Shown piece by piece: positions 16,863 to 23,249 of a DNA stretch of 64,000 nt. Position 1 is the stretch's first letter. The number at the start of each line of letters is the position of its first letter. Source of the DNA: Clostridia bacterium (GTDB taxonomy: Bacteria > Bacillota > Clostridia > Christensenellales > Aristaeellaceae). The notes below the pieces were generated by a model. That model was not told the origin of the DNA. It saw nothing but the letters and a program-made list of their open reading frames with translations, and did not search any database. The position numbers and the translations under genes were made by a program. The stretch spans positions 53,034 through 117,033 of the forward strand of contig JAFZPV010000062.1 in NCBI GenBank assembly GCA_017552535.1, given 5' to 3'.

Positions 16863-16897
16863 CCCTTGGATATTTCTGTTTTTGGGGAGAATTGCCG

Positions 16898-17908
16898 ATG
16901 CGTATCATGACCTACAACGTCCAGTCCGGACGGGACGCCTGGGGCCAATTGCACCTGGGGGGCACGGCGCGCGCGATCTGCCGCCTGGCACCGGACGTAT
17001 GCGGCTTAAACGAGATCCGCGTGGGCTGCGCCGACAGCGAAGGCATCGATCAGGCAGCGTATCTGGGCGAAAAAACGGGCATGCACGCTCGCTTCGCCAG
17101 GGCTATTCCCCTCGTGGACGGTCAGTACGGCATCGCGCTTCTGTCCAGGTATCCCATCACGCGCTTCGACGTGCATCCCGTGCCGGACGTGCCCCTCGAT
17201 CAGCGCGAGCCCGGCTATTACGAAAACCGCGTGATCTACCGCGCCGAGATCGAAACGCCGGAGGGTATGCTGGCGGTGTACGGCTCCCACTTCGGGCTCA
17301 CCCGCCCCGAGCGCCGCGCCGCGGTAAAGCTGCTTCTGGGCCTGCTGGGAACCGAAAAACTGCCCGCTGTGTTCATGGGCGACCTCAATATGTCCCCGGA
17401 CGACGAACTGATCGGTTCGATCAAAGGCGTGATGCGTTCCCTGCATCCGGCCCGGCCCTGCCTGACCCATCATGTGCTGCGCATGCACGACACCATCGAT
17501 TATATCTTCGTCAGCAAAGGTATCCGGGCGACAGACGCTTTTGCGAGCTACAGCGTGGCCAGCGACCACCTGCCCGTACTGGCGGAGATCCATCTGCCGG
17601 GCAGCAGGGAAGCCGAACATAGCGCGCGGATCGAAAGGATCGTAAGCAACGAACAGAGGTTCGACCGGATCACCGTCGCGGTGAACGGCCTCAAAGACGC
17701 TTTGCAGGCTTTCGGATCTCTCCGACCCGATATCGAACAGCTCACAGCCTACTACGAAAATGAATGGAAACAGGACTTTGAAGCCGATGAACAGGGCCTG
17801 CTGCCGCGGGACCTGAAGCGCGGCGTACTGTCGGAAGACGCGGTGTACGACCTGCTGGAAGAGATCGGTAACCTGGACGCAAAACTCCAAACCCCACCCG
17901 CCGAATAG
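16898..17908 (+). CDS. Endonuclease/exonuclease/phosphatase-family enzyme fused to DUF4298
   Basis: Residues 1-235 form an EEP (DNase I-like) fold: MRIMTYNVQSG, LNEIRV (metal-binding Glu), YGSHFGL, GDLNMSPDDE and SDHLPVLAEI supply the expected metal and catalytic residues. A Mg2+-dependent phosphodiesterase or phosphatase on nucleic acid, lipid or sugar phosphate is expected. Residues about 245-330 match DUF4298 (RIERIVSNEQRFD, then YYENEWKQDFEADE and LPRDLKRGVLSEDAVYDLL), a small domain normally encoded alone. ATG 16898 has GGGGAGA before it; the in-frame extension to 16754 runs through the SRP RNA and is rejected. No signal peptide. Confidence 0.85.
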   Translation: MRIMTYNVQSGRDAWGQLHLGGTARAICRLAPDVCGLNEIRVGCADSEGIDQAAYLGEKTGMHARFARAIPLVDGQYGIALLSRYPITRFDVHPVPDVPLDQREPGYYENRVIYRAEIETPEGMLAVYGSHFGLTRPERRAAVKLLLGLLGTEKLPAVFMGDLNMSPDDELIGSIKGVMRSLHPARPCLTHHVLRMHDTIDYIFVSKGIRATDAFASYSVASDHLPVLAEIHLPGSREAEHSARIERIVSNEQRFDRITVAVNGLKDALQAFGSLRPDIEQLTAYYENEWKQDFEADEQGLLPRDLKRGVLSEDAVYDLLEEIGNLDAKLQTPPAE

Positions 17909-18004
17909 GGGAGAGAGACCTACCCCCCAATCCGTCCCATTTCCTCTTTCCTCTTTTCTCTTTCCTCTTTTTGCCCCGGTTTCCAAAATTAACACATTTC
18001 CGCA

Positions 18005-18033
18005 TTGACATCAGCGTCTATCCACGCTATAAT
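18005..18033 (+). promoter_or_regulatory. Consensus sigma-A promoter of tRNA-Lys
   Basis: TTGACA (18005-18010), exactly 17 bp, TATAAT (18028-18033): perfect consensus, 22 bp before the tRNA. Confidence 0.92.
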
Positions 18034-18055
18034 ATCAACCGTCGCAGAAAAACAG

Positions 18056-18128
18056 GCACCTTTAGCTCAGTTGGTAGAGCACCTGACTCTTAATCAGGGT
18101 GTCCAGGGTTCGAGCCCCTGAAGGTGTA
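18056..18128 (+). tRNA. tRNA-Lys (anticodon CTT)
   Basis: A full cloverleaf can be drawn: acceptor GCACCTT/AAGGTGT (first pair G.U), D-stem GCTC/GAGC, anticodon stem CCTGA/TCAGG with loop CTCTTAA (anticodon CTT at 18089-18091), T-stem CAGGG/CCCTG with TTCGAGC loop, discriminator A. CCA is not encoded. A terminator follows. Confidence 0.96.
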
Positions 18129-18134
18129 CGAAAG

Positions 18135-18164
18135 CCCGGAACCGCAAGGTCCCGGGTTTTTTTT
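18135..18164 (+). terminator. Terminator of tRNA-Lys
   Basis: CCCGGAACC - GCAA - GGTCCCGGG (one A/C mismatch) followed by eight T. Confidence 0.93.
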
Positions 18165-18269
18165 GTGTGCTCTTTTGACGGCAAAGAGCGTTTTGGGCTA
18201 AAACAGACCGAAGTCTGATTTAAGTCATGCGGACGAAGAGCTATACAACAGCGCTGAGGGCAGCCTTGC

Positions 18270-18803
18270 TCAACGCATGCCCATTTCCTTCAGCAGTCTG
18301 ATCGTCCACTCGCGCGGTCCGTCGGATCGGATGTTGCGGCGTACATCGTTTATGTCCACACGGTCCCCGCAGTCGCGCACGCAGGCAAGCAGTGCCTCGC
18401 ATATGTACGCATCCATCACCACCGGCTCGGAGAAGGCAGGTTCGATGCTGCTGTTCATTCTCCGGTCGAGGGCGCTGATCATGGTTGCGTAGATGAAATT
18501 GTCCGGCCCCATCAGATTGCGCAGCCGGTGGATGCATTCCATCGCCTCCCGCATCTGGGCAACGGTCACGAAACGGCCTGAGCCGCCGGGTTCGCCGCCT
18601 GAGAGGATCGGGTCCACAGAGCAGCGCAGGATCGCCGCGATGTCCGGCAGCAGCGCCGCCTCCGGAAGCGACTCGCCCCGTTCCCAGTTGGATACGCTCT
18701 GGGCACTCACCAGCAGCCTTTCGGCCAGCTCGGCCTGGGTAAGCCCGGCTTCTTTGCGCCGCGCCTGCAGAAAACGGCTGATTTGTTCCATATCGAGATG
18801 CAT
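18270..18803 (-). CDS. XRE-family HTH transcriptional regulator
   Basis: Residues about 5-60 form a Cro/CI-type helix-turn-helix (ISRFLQARRKEAGLTQAELA, then VSAQSVSNWERGESLPE). The remaining 110 residues (177 in total) form a helical C-terminal region with no domain I recognise (MREAMECIHRLRNLM, MDAYICEALLACV). ATG 18803 is chosen because GGGGAGGA lies 7 nt before it; the upstream in-frame ATG 18821 coincides with the predicted transcription start. A TTTACA-17-TATAAT promoter precedes it. Palindromic ACAGACT/AGTCTGT sites on both sides of the gene are candidate operators for autoregulation. Confidence 0.88.
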   Translation of the reverse strand: MHLDMEQISRFLQARRKEAGLTQAELAERLLVSAQSVSNWERGESLPEAALLPDIAAILRCSVDPILSGGEPGGSGRFVTVAQMREAMECIHRLRNLMGPDNFIYATMISALDRRMNSSIEPAFSEPVVMDAYICEALLACVRDCGDRVDINDVRRNIRSDGPREWTIRLLKEMGMR

Positions 18804-18826
18804 GCTGTCCTCCCCTTTCACCTATC

Positions 18827-18855
18827 ATTATATACGCTGACACTTGTGCTGTAAA
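18827..18855 (-). promoter_or_regulatory. Promoter of XRE regulator
   Basis: Minus-strand TTTACA (18855-18850), 17 bp, TATAAT (18832-18827); the leader to ATG 18803 is only about 17 nt. Confidence 0.82.
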
Positions 18856-18974
18856 CAGAGCTGTGCTTGACGGAACGGCTCCAAAACTCAAGCGGCGCTT
18901 ATATCACAGCGCACGACGGCCCGCCATCGTGACCAAACAATAAAACAGACTAAAGTTTTTAATTATATGCATAA

Positions 18975-18994
18975 ATACAGACTATAGTCTGTAT
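18975..18994. promoter_or_regulatory. 20-bp perfect palindrome, candidate XRE operator
   Basis: ATACAGACTATAGTCTGTAT is a perfect palindrome. A related half-site ACAGACTAAAG lies at 18945-18955, and a spaced version CAGAC-cgaa-GTCTG lies at 18204-18217 beyond the other end of the XRE gene. The sites sit between the XRE promoter and the rpmH promoter (-35 at 19074). The rest of 18856-19070 shows no gene, and no DnaA boxes were seen. Confidence 0.6.
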
Positions 18995-19073
18995 AGCATG
19001 AGTCGGCTTTCCGTACCGCAGGGGGGGCGACACACGACGATTCGTAAAATTCTAACGTGCCATGCGGTTTAGG

Positions 19074-19102
19074 TTGACAATAAACGGCGTGATGGCTATA
19101 AT
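19074..19102 (+). promoter_or_regulatory. Consensus sigma-A promoter of rpmH operon
   Basis: TTGACA (19074-19079), 17 bp, TATAAT (19097-19102): perfect consensus for a ribosomal protein operon. Confidence 0.93.
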
Positions 19103-19108
19103 GATATA

Positions 19109-19250
19109 GTTGCGCTTCGATATGCGCGTCCGCGGCGATACAGGTTACTGCGGATGATCCATATAGGCCGGCGTCCAAAGCCGGTCAGCGGCGAGAAGAA
19201 TCGACCGCGACGCCCCATGGGGCGAACAAAGCAGAAAGGGAGATAAAACC
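19109..19250 (+). other. Structured 5' leader of rpmH
   Basis: The predicted leader is about 140 nt. It contains possible hairpins, including GCGC...GCGC near 19112, GCCGG/CCGGT-type pairing near 19168-19187, and a 14-bp palindrome CGCCCCATGGGGCG at 19211-19224. The ribosome binding site GGGAGA lies at 19239-19244. No known riboswitch class was recognised. Confidence 0.4.
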
Positions 19251-19385
19251 ATGTTCAGAACCTATCAGCCCAAGAAACGCCAGCGCTCCAAGGTGCACGG
19301 CTTCCGTGCCCGCATGAAGACCAAGGCCGGCCGCAACGTTCTCAACCGCCGCCGTGAGCGCGGACGCAAGCGCCTGACCGTGTGA
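19251..19385 (+). CDS. rpmH: 50S ribosomal protein L34
   Basis: The 44-residue sequence [20 protein letters not shown], continuing with [20 protein letters not shown] and LTV, is a canonical L34. GGGAGA precedes the ATG. The stop overlaps the GTG start of rnpA (GTGA), the classical rpmH-rnpA arrangement. dnaA, often divergent from rpmH, is not on the other side here. Confidence 0.98.
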   Translation: MFRTYQPKKRQRSKVHGFRARMKTKAGRNVLNRRRERGRKRLTV

Positions 19386-19762
19386 CCCAACCATCGCATC
19401 CCTATCGCCTGAGCAGGCGGCGCTATTCACTGGGAAAGAACCGCCACTATCAATACGTATACCGCAAGGGCAAAAGCTTTCCGTCGCGGCATATGGTTTT
19501 GATCTATCTGCCCGCCAGGGATATGAAGGTGGGCTTTTCGGTGTCCTCCAAGGTGGGAAACGCGGTGACGCGCAACCGCCTGAGGCGCTGCTTTCGCGAG
19601 GACTTTCGTTTGCTCAGGCCGCTCCTGAAGGAAGGGAAGTATATCTTCACCGCGCGCGTTACCGCAAAGGACGCGCCGCGCGGCGTATTGACCGCGCATA
19701 TGCGCGCGCTTTTGTCGCGTGCAGGCCTGCTGCGGGAAGTCGAAGGGCATGAAGCTGACTGA
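19382..19762 (+). CDS. rnpA: Ribonuclease P protein component
   Basis: This is the basic protein cofactor of RNase P, which matures tRNA 5' ends. The 126-residue product contains [34 protein letters not shown] and the RNR signature in [15 protein letters not shown]. It starts with GTG 19382 inside the rpmH stop region, giving translational coupling, and overlaps yidD by 14 bp at its end. C-terminal residues ([11 protein letters not shown]) are variable in the family. Confidence 0.96.
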   Translation: MTQPSHPYRLSRRRYSLGKNRHYQYVYRKGKSFPSRHMVLIYLPARDMKVGFSVSSKVGNAVTRNRLRRCFREDFRLLRPLLKEGKYIFTARVTAKDAPRGVLTAHMRALLSRAGLLREVEGHEAD

Positions 19763-20009
19763 ATTGCCCGCGCGTTCCGCTCTGGCGATGATCCGCTTTT
19801 ACAAAGGCGCGATCAGCCCGTACCTCAGGCCCGCGTGCCGCTATACGCCTACCTGCTCGGAGTATGCCGCCACCGCCATATCGCGCTTCGGCGCGGCGAA
19901 GGGCGGGCTGATGGCGGCAAAACGCATTCTCCGCTGCAATCCCTTCCACGAGGGCGGTTACGATCCCGTGCCGGAAAAGGACGGACAGGACATCTCTCAT
20001 CGTTCCTGA
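19749..20009 (+). CDS. yidD: Membrane protein insertion efficiency factor YidD
   Basis: A small 86-residue membrane-associated protein of the DUF37/YidD family that assists YidC. It has [20 protein letters not shown] followed by PTCSEYA, with the paired cysteines typical of the family, and the downstream [24 protein letters not shown] motif. ATG 19749 lies within the end of rnpA; the upstream in-frame start at 19719 is disfavoured because the product would then carry extra residues not seen in the family. Confidence 0.96.
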   Translation: MKLTELPARSALAMIRFYKGAISPYLRPACRYTPTCSEYAATAISRFGAAKGGLMAAKRILRCNPFHEGGYDPVPEKDGQDISHRS

Positions 20010-20058
20010 TCCAAAGCGCAGGGTCTTTCCGCCGTGAACCGACCCCGGAGGACAGTAC

Positions 20059-21150
20059 ATGACTCAGCTTTTCATCAATATCCTCAACTGGGTGCAGAGC
20101 TTTGTGGGCAACTACGGCTGGAGCGTGATCGTGTTTACGCTCCTGATCAAGCTGTGCCTGCTGCCGCTGGATTACAAATCCCGCCGCTCCATGCGCGCCA
20201 TGAGCCTGCTCAACCCCAAGCTGGAGGAACTCAAAAAGCGCTACGCCAACGACCAGGAGAAGCTCAACAAGAAGACCCAGGAGCTCTACAAAAAGAACGG
20301 CGTCAACCCCCTGAGCGGCTGCCTGCCGATGCTGATCCAGCTGCCCATCCTCTACATCATGTTTGCCGCCATGCGCCGCGTGGCTGCGCAGATGCAGATC
20401 GAGATCATCTACAAGTGGGCCGTGGAAAACGGCCTGGCGCTGGTGAATGAGGACGGCGTCTTTACCGGCCTTGCCAGCGTGGAGAGCGTGCAGAACGTGC
20501 TTGACGCCATCCGCAACGGCACCGCCAGCTTCGGCGATACCCAGAGCTGGCTGTGGATCAAGAGCGTATTCCAGCCGGACAACTTCTCCCGTATGCTCCT
20601 GCCCAGCCTGAGCGAGCTGGCCACCACCTACGGCCAGTACGAAGGCAAGCTGGCGCTGGACGAGAACCACATCAACTTTATCACGCAGTACCTCGATTAT
20701 GTTTCCAGAAGCCAATACGGCGCGAACGCAGACCTTGCCAATGCGGTCACGCTGGCCCTGCAGCAGAGCGCGAACTTTAAAAGCGCCAGCATGCTGGGTC
20801 TGTTCTCCATCAGCATCCCCACCACCTGGACGGGCTACATCAACGGTCTGAGCATCCTGCCCGTACTGGCCTGCGTTACCCAGCTGCTGTCCACCAAGCT
20901 GCAGCCGGCCCAGCCCGCCGCCAACAATCAGCAGGGCGGCACCGGCAAGTTCATGAAGTGGTTTTTCCCCATATTCTCCCTGTGGATCTGCTGGTCCAGC
21001 ACGGCGTCTTTCGCCATCTACTGGGTGTTCGTGAACGTGTGGGGCATCGTGAGCACTTTCGCCATCAACTTCTTCATCGAAAAGAAGGATAAAGACACCG
21101 CCGAAGGCGGCAGCGACAATTCGACCAATAAGGAGGCACTTCAGCCTTGA
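20059..21150 (+). CDS. yidC: YidC/Oxa1-family membrane protein insertase
   Basis: YidC inserts and folds inner-membrane proteins alone or with SecYEG. The 363-residue protein has the conserved core: YGWSVIVFTLLIKLCLLPLD (TM1) with the groove arginines in YKSRRSMRAM, a charged cytoplasmic hairpin (LLNPKLEELKKRYANDQEKL), NPLSGCLPMLIQLPILYIMF (TM2), and later TMs ending KWFFPIFSLWICWSSTASFA. An extracellular insertion of about 120 residues between TM2 and TM3 makes it longer than typical Gram-positive YidC. No lipoprotein signal is evident. It is followed by jag with overlapping stop/start. Confidence 0.95.
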   Translation: MTQLFINILNWVQSFVGNYGWSVIVFTLLIKLCLLPLDYKSRRSMRAMSLLNPKLEELKKRYANDQEKLNKKTQELYKKNGVNPLSGCLPMLIQLPILYIMFAAMRRVAAQMQIEIIYKWAVENGLALVNEDGVFTGLASVESVQNVLDAIRNGTASFGDTQSWLWIKSVFQPDNFSRMLLPSLSELATTYGQYEGKLALDENHINFITQYLDYVSRSQYGANADLANAVTLALQQSANFKSASMLGLFSISIPTTWTGYINGLSILPVLACVTQLLSTKLQPAQPAANNQQGGTGKFMKWFFPIFSLWICWSSTASFAIYWVFVNVWGIVSTFAINFFIEKKDKDTAEGGSDNSTNKEALQP

Positions 21151-22133
21151 AAACCATAGAAGCCAGCGGCAAAACCGTTGAAGAAGCGCTGAGCGCGGGC
21201 TTAAAGCAGCTTGGCTGCGATCTGAGCCAGGTCACCCATGAGGTGATCGACCGCGGCAGCCCGGGCCTGTTCGGCATGTTTGGCCGCCTCGCCCGCGTAA
21301 AGATCACTGTAAAAGAAGAACCCAGGGAAGAAGACGAGTTTTCCACCGAAATGCCGGTGATCAGCCTGTCTCCCGACCAGCCCGCCCGCAAGGGCAAGAA
21401 GGACGCGCCGAAAGAAGACAAGCCCGCCAACGCGCCCAAAGCTGAAAAGAAGCCCAAGAAGGAAGCGCCGAAAGCCGAAAGCGAAACGGAGAAGCCCGAG
21501 GCGCAGTCCGAGGAAAAAGCCCCTGCCGCCGAAGCGCCCGCCAAAGCGCCCAAGCAGCGCCGGGAGCGCCCCAAAAAGGAAAAGAAAGAAAAGCAGCCCG
21601 CCCCCGCCGCTTCTGCCGCGGAAGCTGAGACCGCCGTACAATTGACGCCCGTGCGCGAGTTCCCGCCCCTGGACGTGGAAAAGCTGGGCGAGGACGGCAA
21701 AAAGGCCTACGAGTTCATCTCCAACATCACGCGCCTGATGAACGTGGAAGTGGAGATCCGCCTGCTGGAGGAAGAAAACCAGGTCTTCGTGGACATCACC
21801 GGCGACACGCTGGGCGTGCTCATCGGCCGCCGCGGCGATACGCTGGACGCCGTGCAGTATCTCACGAGCCTGTACGTGAACCGCGACAAGAGCGAATACA
21901 CCCGCGTGACCATCGACGTGGAGCACTACCGCGCCAAGCGCGAGGAGACGCTGGTTCGCCTAGCCAACCGCATGGCCAACCGAGCCCGCAAGAGCGGCCG
22001 CCGCGTGGTGCTGGAGCCCATGAACCCCTACGAGAGGCGCGTGCTGCACAGCGCGCTGCAGAACGATCCCTACGTGCAGACCCACTCCGAAGGAGAGGAC
22101 CCCTACCGCAGGGTGATCATCACGCTCAAATAA
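21147..22133 (+). CDS. khpB: Jag/KhpB RNA-binding protein (Jag_N - KH - R3H)
   Basis: KhpB pairs with KhpA to bind RNA and influences cell envelope growth. Domains: Jag_N (1-50, MKTIEASGKTVEEALSAGLK), a long Lys/Glu/Ala/Pro-rich linker (about 55-165), a KH domain with a GRRGDTLDAVQYL GxxG-type loop, and a C-terminal R3H domain (ETLVRLANRMANRARKSGRR ... NPYERRVLHSAL). The TTG at 21147 overlaps the yidC stop and has AAGGAGG 10 nt before it. Repeat copy C begins immediately after its stop codon. Confidence 0.95.
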   Translation: MKTIEASGKTVEEALSAGLKQLGCDLSQVTHEVIDRGSPGLFGMFGRLARVKITVKEEPREEDEFSTEMPVISLSPDQPARKGKKDAPKEDKPANAPKAEKKPKKEAPKAESETEKPEAQSEEKAPAAEAPAKAPKQRRERPKKEKKEKQPAPAASAAEAETAVQLTPVREFPPLDVEKLGEDGKKAYEFISNITRLMNVEVEIRLLEEENQVFVDITGDTLGVLIGRRGDTLDAVQYLTSLYVNRDKSEYTRVTIDVEHYRAKREETLVRLANRMANRARKSGRRVVLEPMNPYERRVLHSALQNDPYVQTHSEGEDPYRRVIITLK

Positions 22134-22447
22134 GGCTGCAGAGCAGCCATTCGCCGGAAATGAAATGGGATTTCATTTCCGGCGGTTTGGTTTTTGGAGC
22201 CTTTTGCCCGATTCATAACCGAAACGTCTGATGATGTCCGGCTCCAGCAGCAGGTTTTCAGTTTTTTCTGAGATTTCTGCGGAAATCTCCGGGCGAAAAA
22301 ACTGCAAGGAAAGAAAAATCACTCCCGGGCGGCAAGCTGCCCTTCGTGATTTTTCCTCCTCAGGCCGGCAAAGCTGGCCCTGCGGATTGAAATTGAAGGG
22401 GTGCTGCCCCTCCAAGCCACCCGGCGGTTTTTCCCAACTTATGCAGC
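22134..22447 (+). repeat. Hairpin-chain repeat, copy C (short form)
   Basis: It starts on the base after the khpB stop. Elements: leading hairpin GGCTGC-AGA-GCAGCC (22134-22148); H1 with 14-bp arms GCCGGAAATGAAAT/ATTTCATTTCCGGC around GGG (22153-22183); H2 AGATTTC-TGCG-GAAATCT (22271-22288) closed by CAGTTTTTTC/GAAAAAACTG (22259-22268 with 22295-22304). H3 AAAAATCAC/GTGATTTTT with inner GGGCGGC/GCTGCCC follows, then H4 GGCCGGC-AAA-GCTGGCC, H5, and a tail ending AACTTATGCAGC shared with copy B. It lacks the three-hairpin cassette of copies A and B. Confidence 0.85.
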
Positions 22448-22500
22448 AACCCCTTTGCATCAGGCAGGAATAACAGCAGATTCCTTTCAGAAGCGACCGT

Positions 22501-22560
22501 CCCCAAAGCCTTCCCCTTCAGGGGAAGGTGGCGCGGCTTGCCGCGACGGATGAGGTGGAG
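22501..22560 (+). repeat. Left inverted repeat of DUF559 cassette
   Basis: CCCCAAAGCCTTCCCCTTCA, then GGGGAAGGTGGC and a GCGGC-rich spacer to GATGAGGTG. Its inverted counterpart lies at 23077-23133. It contains its own small hairpin (CTTCCCCttcaGGGGAAG type). This sequence type recurs in gut Firmicutes genomes as I recall; that point is from memory. Confidence 0.7.
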
Positions 22561-22631
22561 CAAGGGGTCTGCTGCACCAGAAAAGGCGGCAGAAATCTCA
22601 AACTGACATCTTGCAATAGAGGTGAACGCTC

Positions 22632-22997
22632 CTGAACCATACGAACAACCCCAAACTGCGGACGAATGCCCAGAAGCTGCGCCGCGAGATGACGAAAGAA
22701 GAGCGCCGGCTCTGGTACGACTTTCTGAGACTTCTTCCCGTCACAGTCAACCGGCAGAAGGTCATCGGACGGTACATCGTGGATTTTTACTGCGCCAAAA
22801 GAAAACTCGTCATCGAGCTGGACGGCGCGCAGCACTACGAGGAGGACGGTGCCGCTTCCGACCGGGAGAGAGACGAGGCCCTGAAGCGGCTTGGGATCAC
22901 GGTCGTGCGGTATTCCAACGCGGACGTCAACCGGAACTTCGAAGGGGTATGCGCCGATCTGCTGAAGAGGCTTGGGCTGACCAGCGAAGGGGAGTGA
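22632..22997 (+). CDS. DUF559 domain protein (PD-(D/E)XK nuclease-like), probable CTG start
   Basis: A protein of about 121 residues with the DUF559 pattern: NPKLRTNAQKLRREMTKEER, RLWYDFLRLLPV, RQKVIGRYIVDFYCAKRKLV, IELDGAQHYEEDGAASDRER, then a tail with VVRYSNADVNRNF. The fold is related to Vsr-type restriction nucleases; D in YIVDFYC and E in IELDG with the downstream Q/H are candidate catalytic residues. The ATG at 22689 would cut off the conserved first 19 residues. The frame is closed by TGA at 22623, and AGAGGTG (22618-22624) sits 7 nt before CTG 22632, so CTG is the likely start. It lies between inverted repeats. Confidence 0.75.
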   Translation: MNHTNNPKLRTNAQKLRREMTKEERRLWYDFLRLLPVTVNRQKVIGRYIVDFYCAKRKLVIELDGAQHYEEDGAASDRERDEALKRLGITVVRYSNADVNRNFEGVCADLLKRLGLTSEGE

Positions 22998-23076
22998 GAG
23001 GGGGACATCCTGCTTTCTGGAAGTCGGTGAAAAGGTGCTCTGACACCTCGTCAGTCAGCTTGCGGCTGCAGGTTTA

Positions 23077-23133
23077 GTGACACCTCATCACCGCCTCCGG
23101 CGGAGCTTCCCCTCAAAGGGGAAGCCTTTGGGG
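23077..23133 (-). repeat. Right inverted repeat of DUF559 cassette
   Basis: Read on the minus strand it begins CCCCAAAGGCTTCCCCTTTG and ends GATGAGGTGTCAC, matching the left repeat. A second partial unit (TGACACCTCGTCAGTCAGC, 23041-23059) precedes it. Apart from these units, 22998-23190 shows no gene. Confidence 0.7.
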
Positions 23134-23191
23134 ATGCGCTTGTTTGACGGTTTATCGTGAGCAGACGCGTTTCGGGAATATCTAATAGAGA

Positions 23192-23224
23192 ACACAGGCG
23201 TGACCGCTGCGGTCACGCCTGTGT
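23192..23224 (-). terminator. Terminator of ABC exporter operon
   Basis: A 15-bp perfect stem ACACAGGCGTGACCG/CGGTCACGCCTGTGT with a 3-nt loop lies 26 bp after the ABC gene stop. On the minus strand it is followed by TCTCTATTAGATATT. It could also serve the plus strand. Confidence 0.8.
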
Positions 23225-23249
23225 ATGTCTTTGCCGGAACCGGGGAGGA

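Noticed and set aside
16754-16897. N-terminal extension of the EEP-DUF4298 gene
   Set aside because: It overlaps the SRP RNA; the EEP fold begins at MRIMTYNVQSG after GGGGAGA.
18856-19073. Possible oriC next to rpmH
   Set aside because: No dnaA gene and no DnaA-box clusters (TTATCCACA-like) were seen in this gap.
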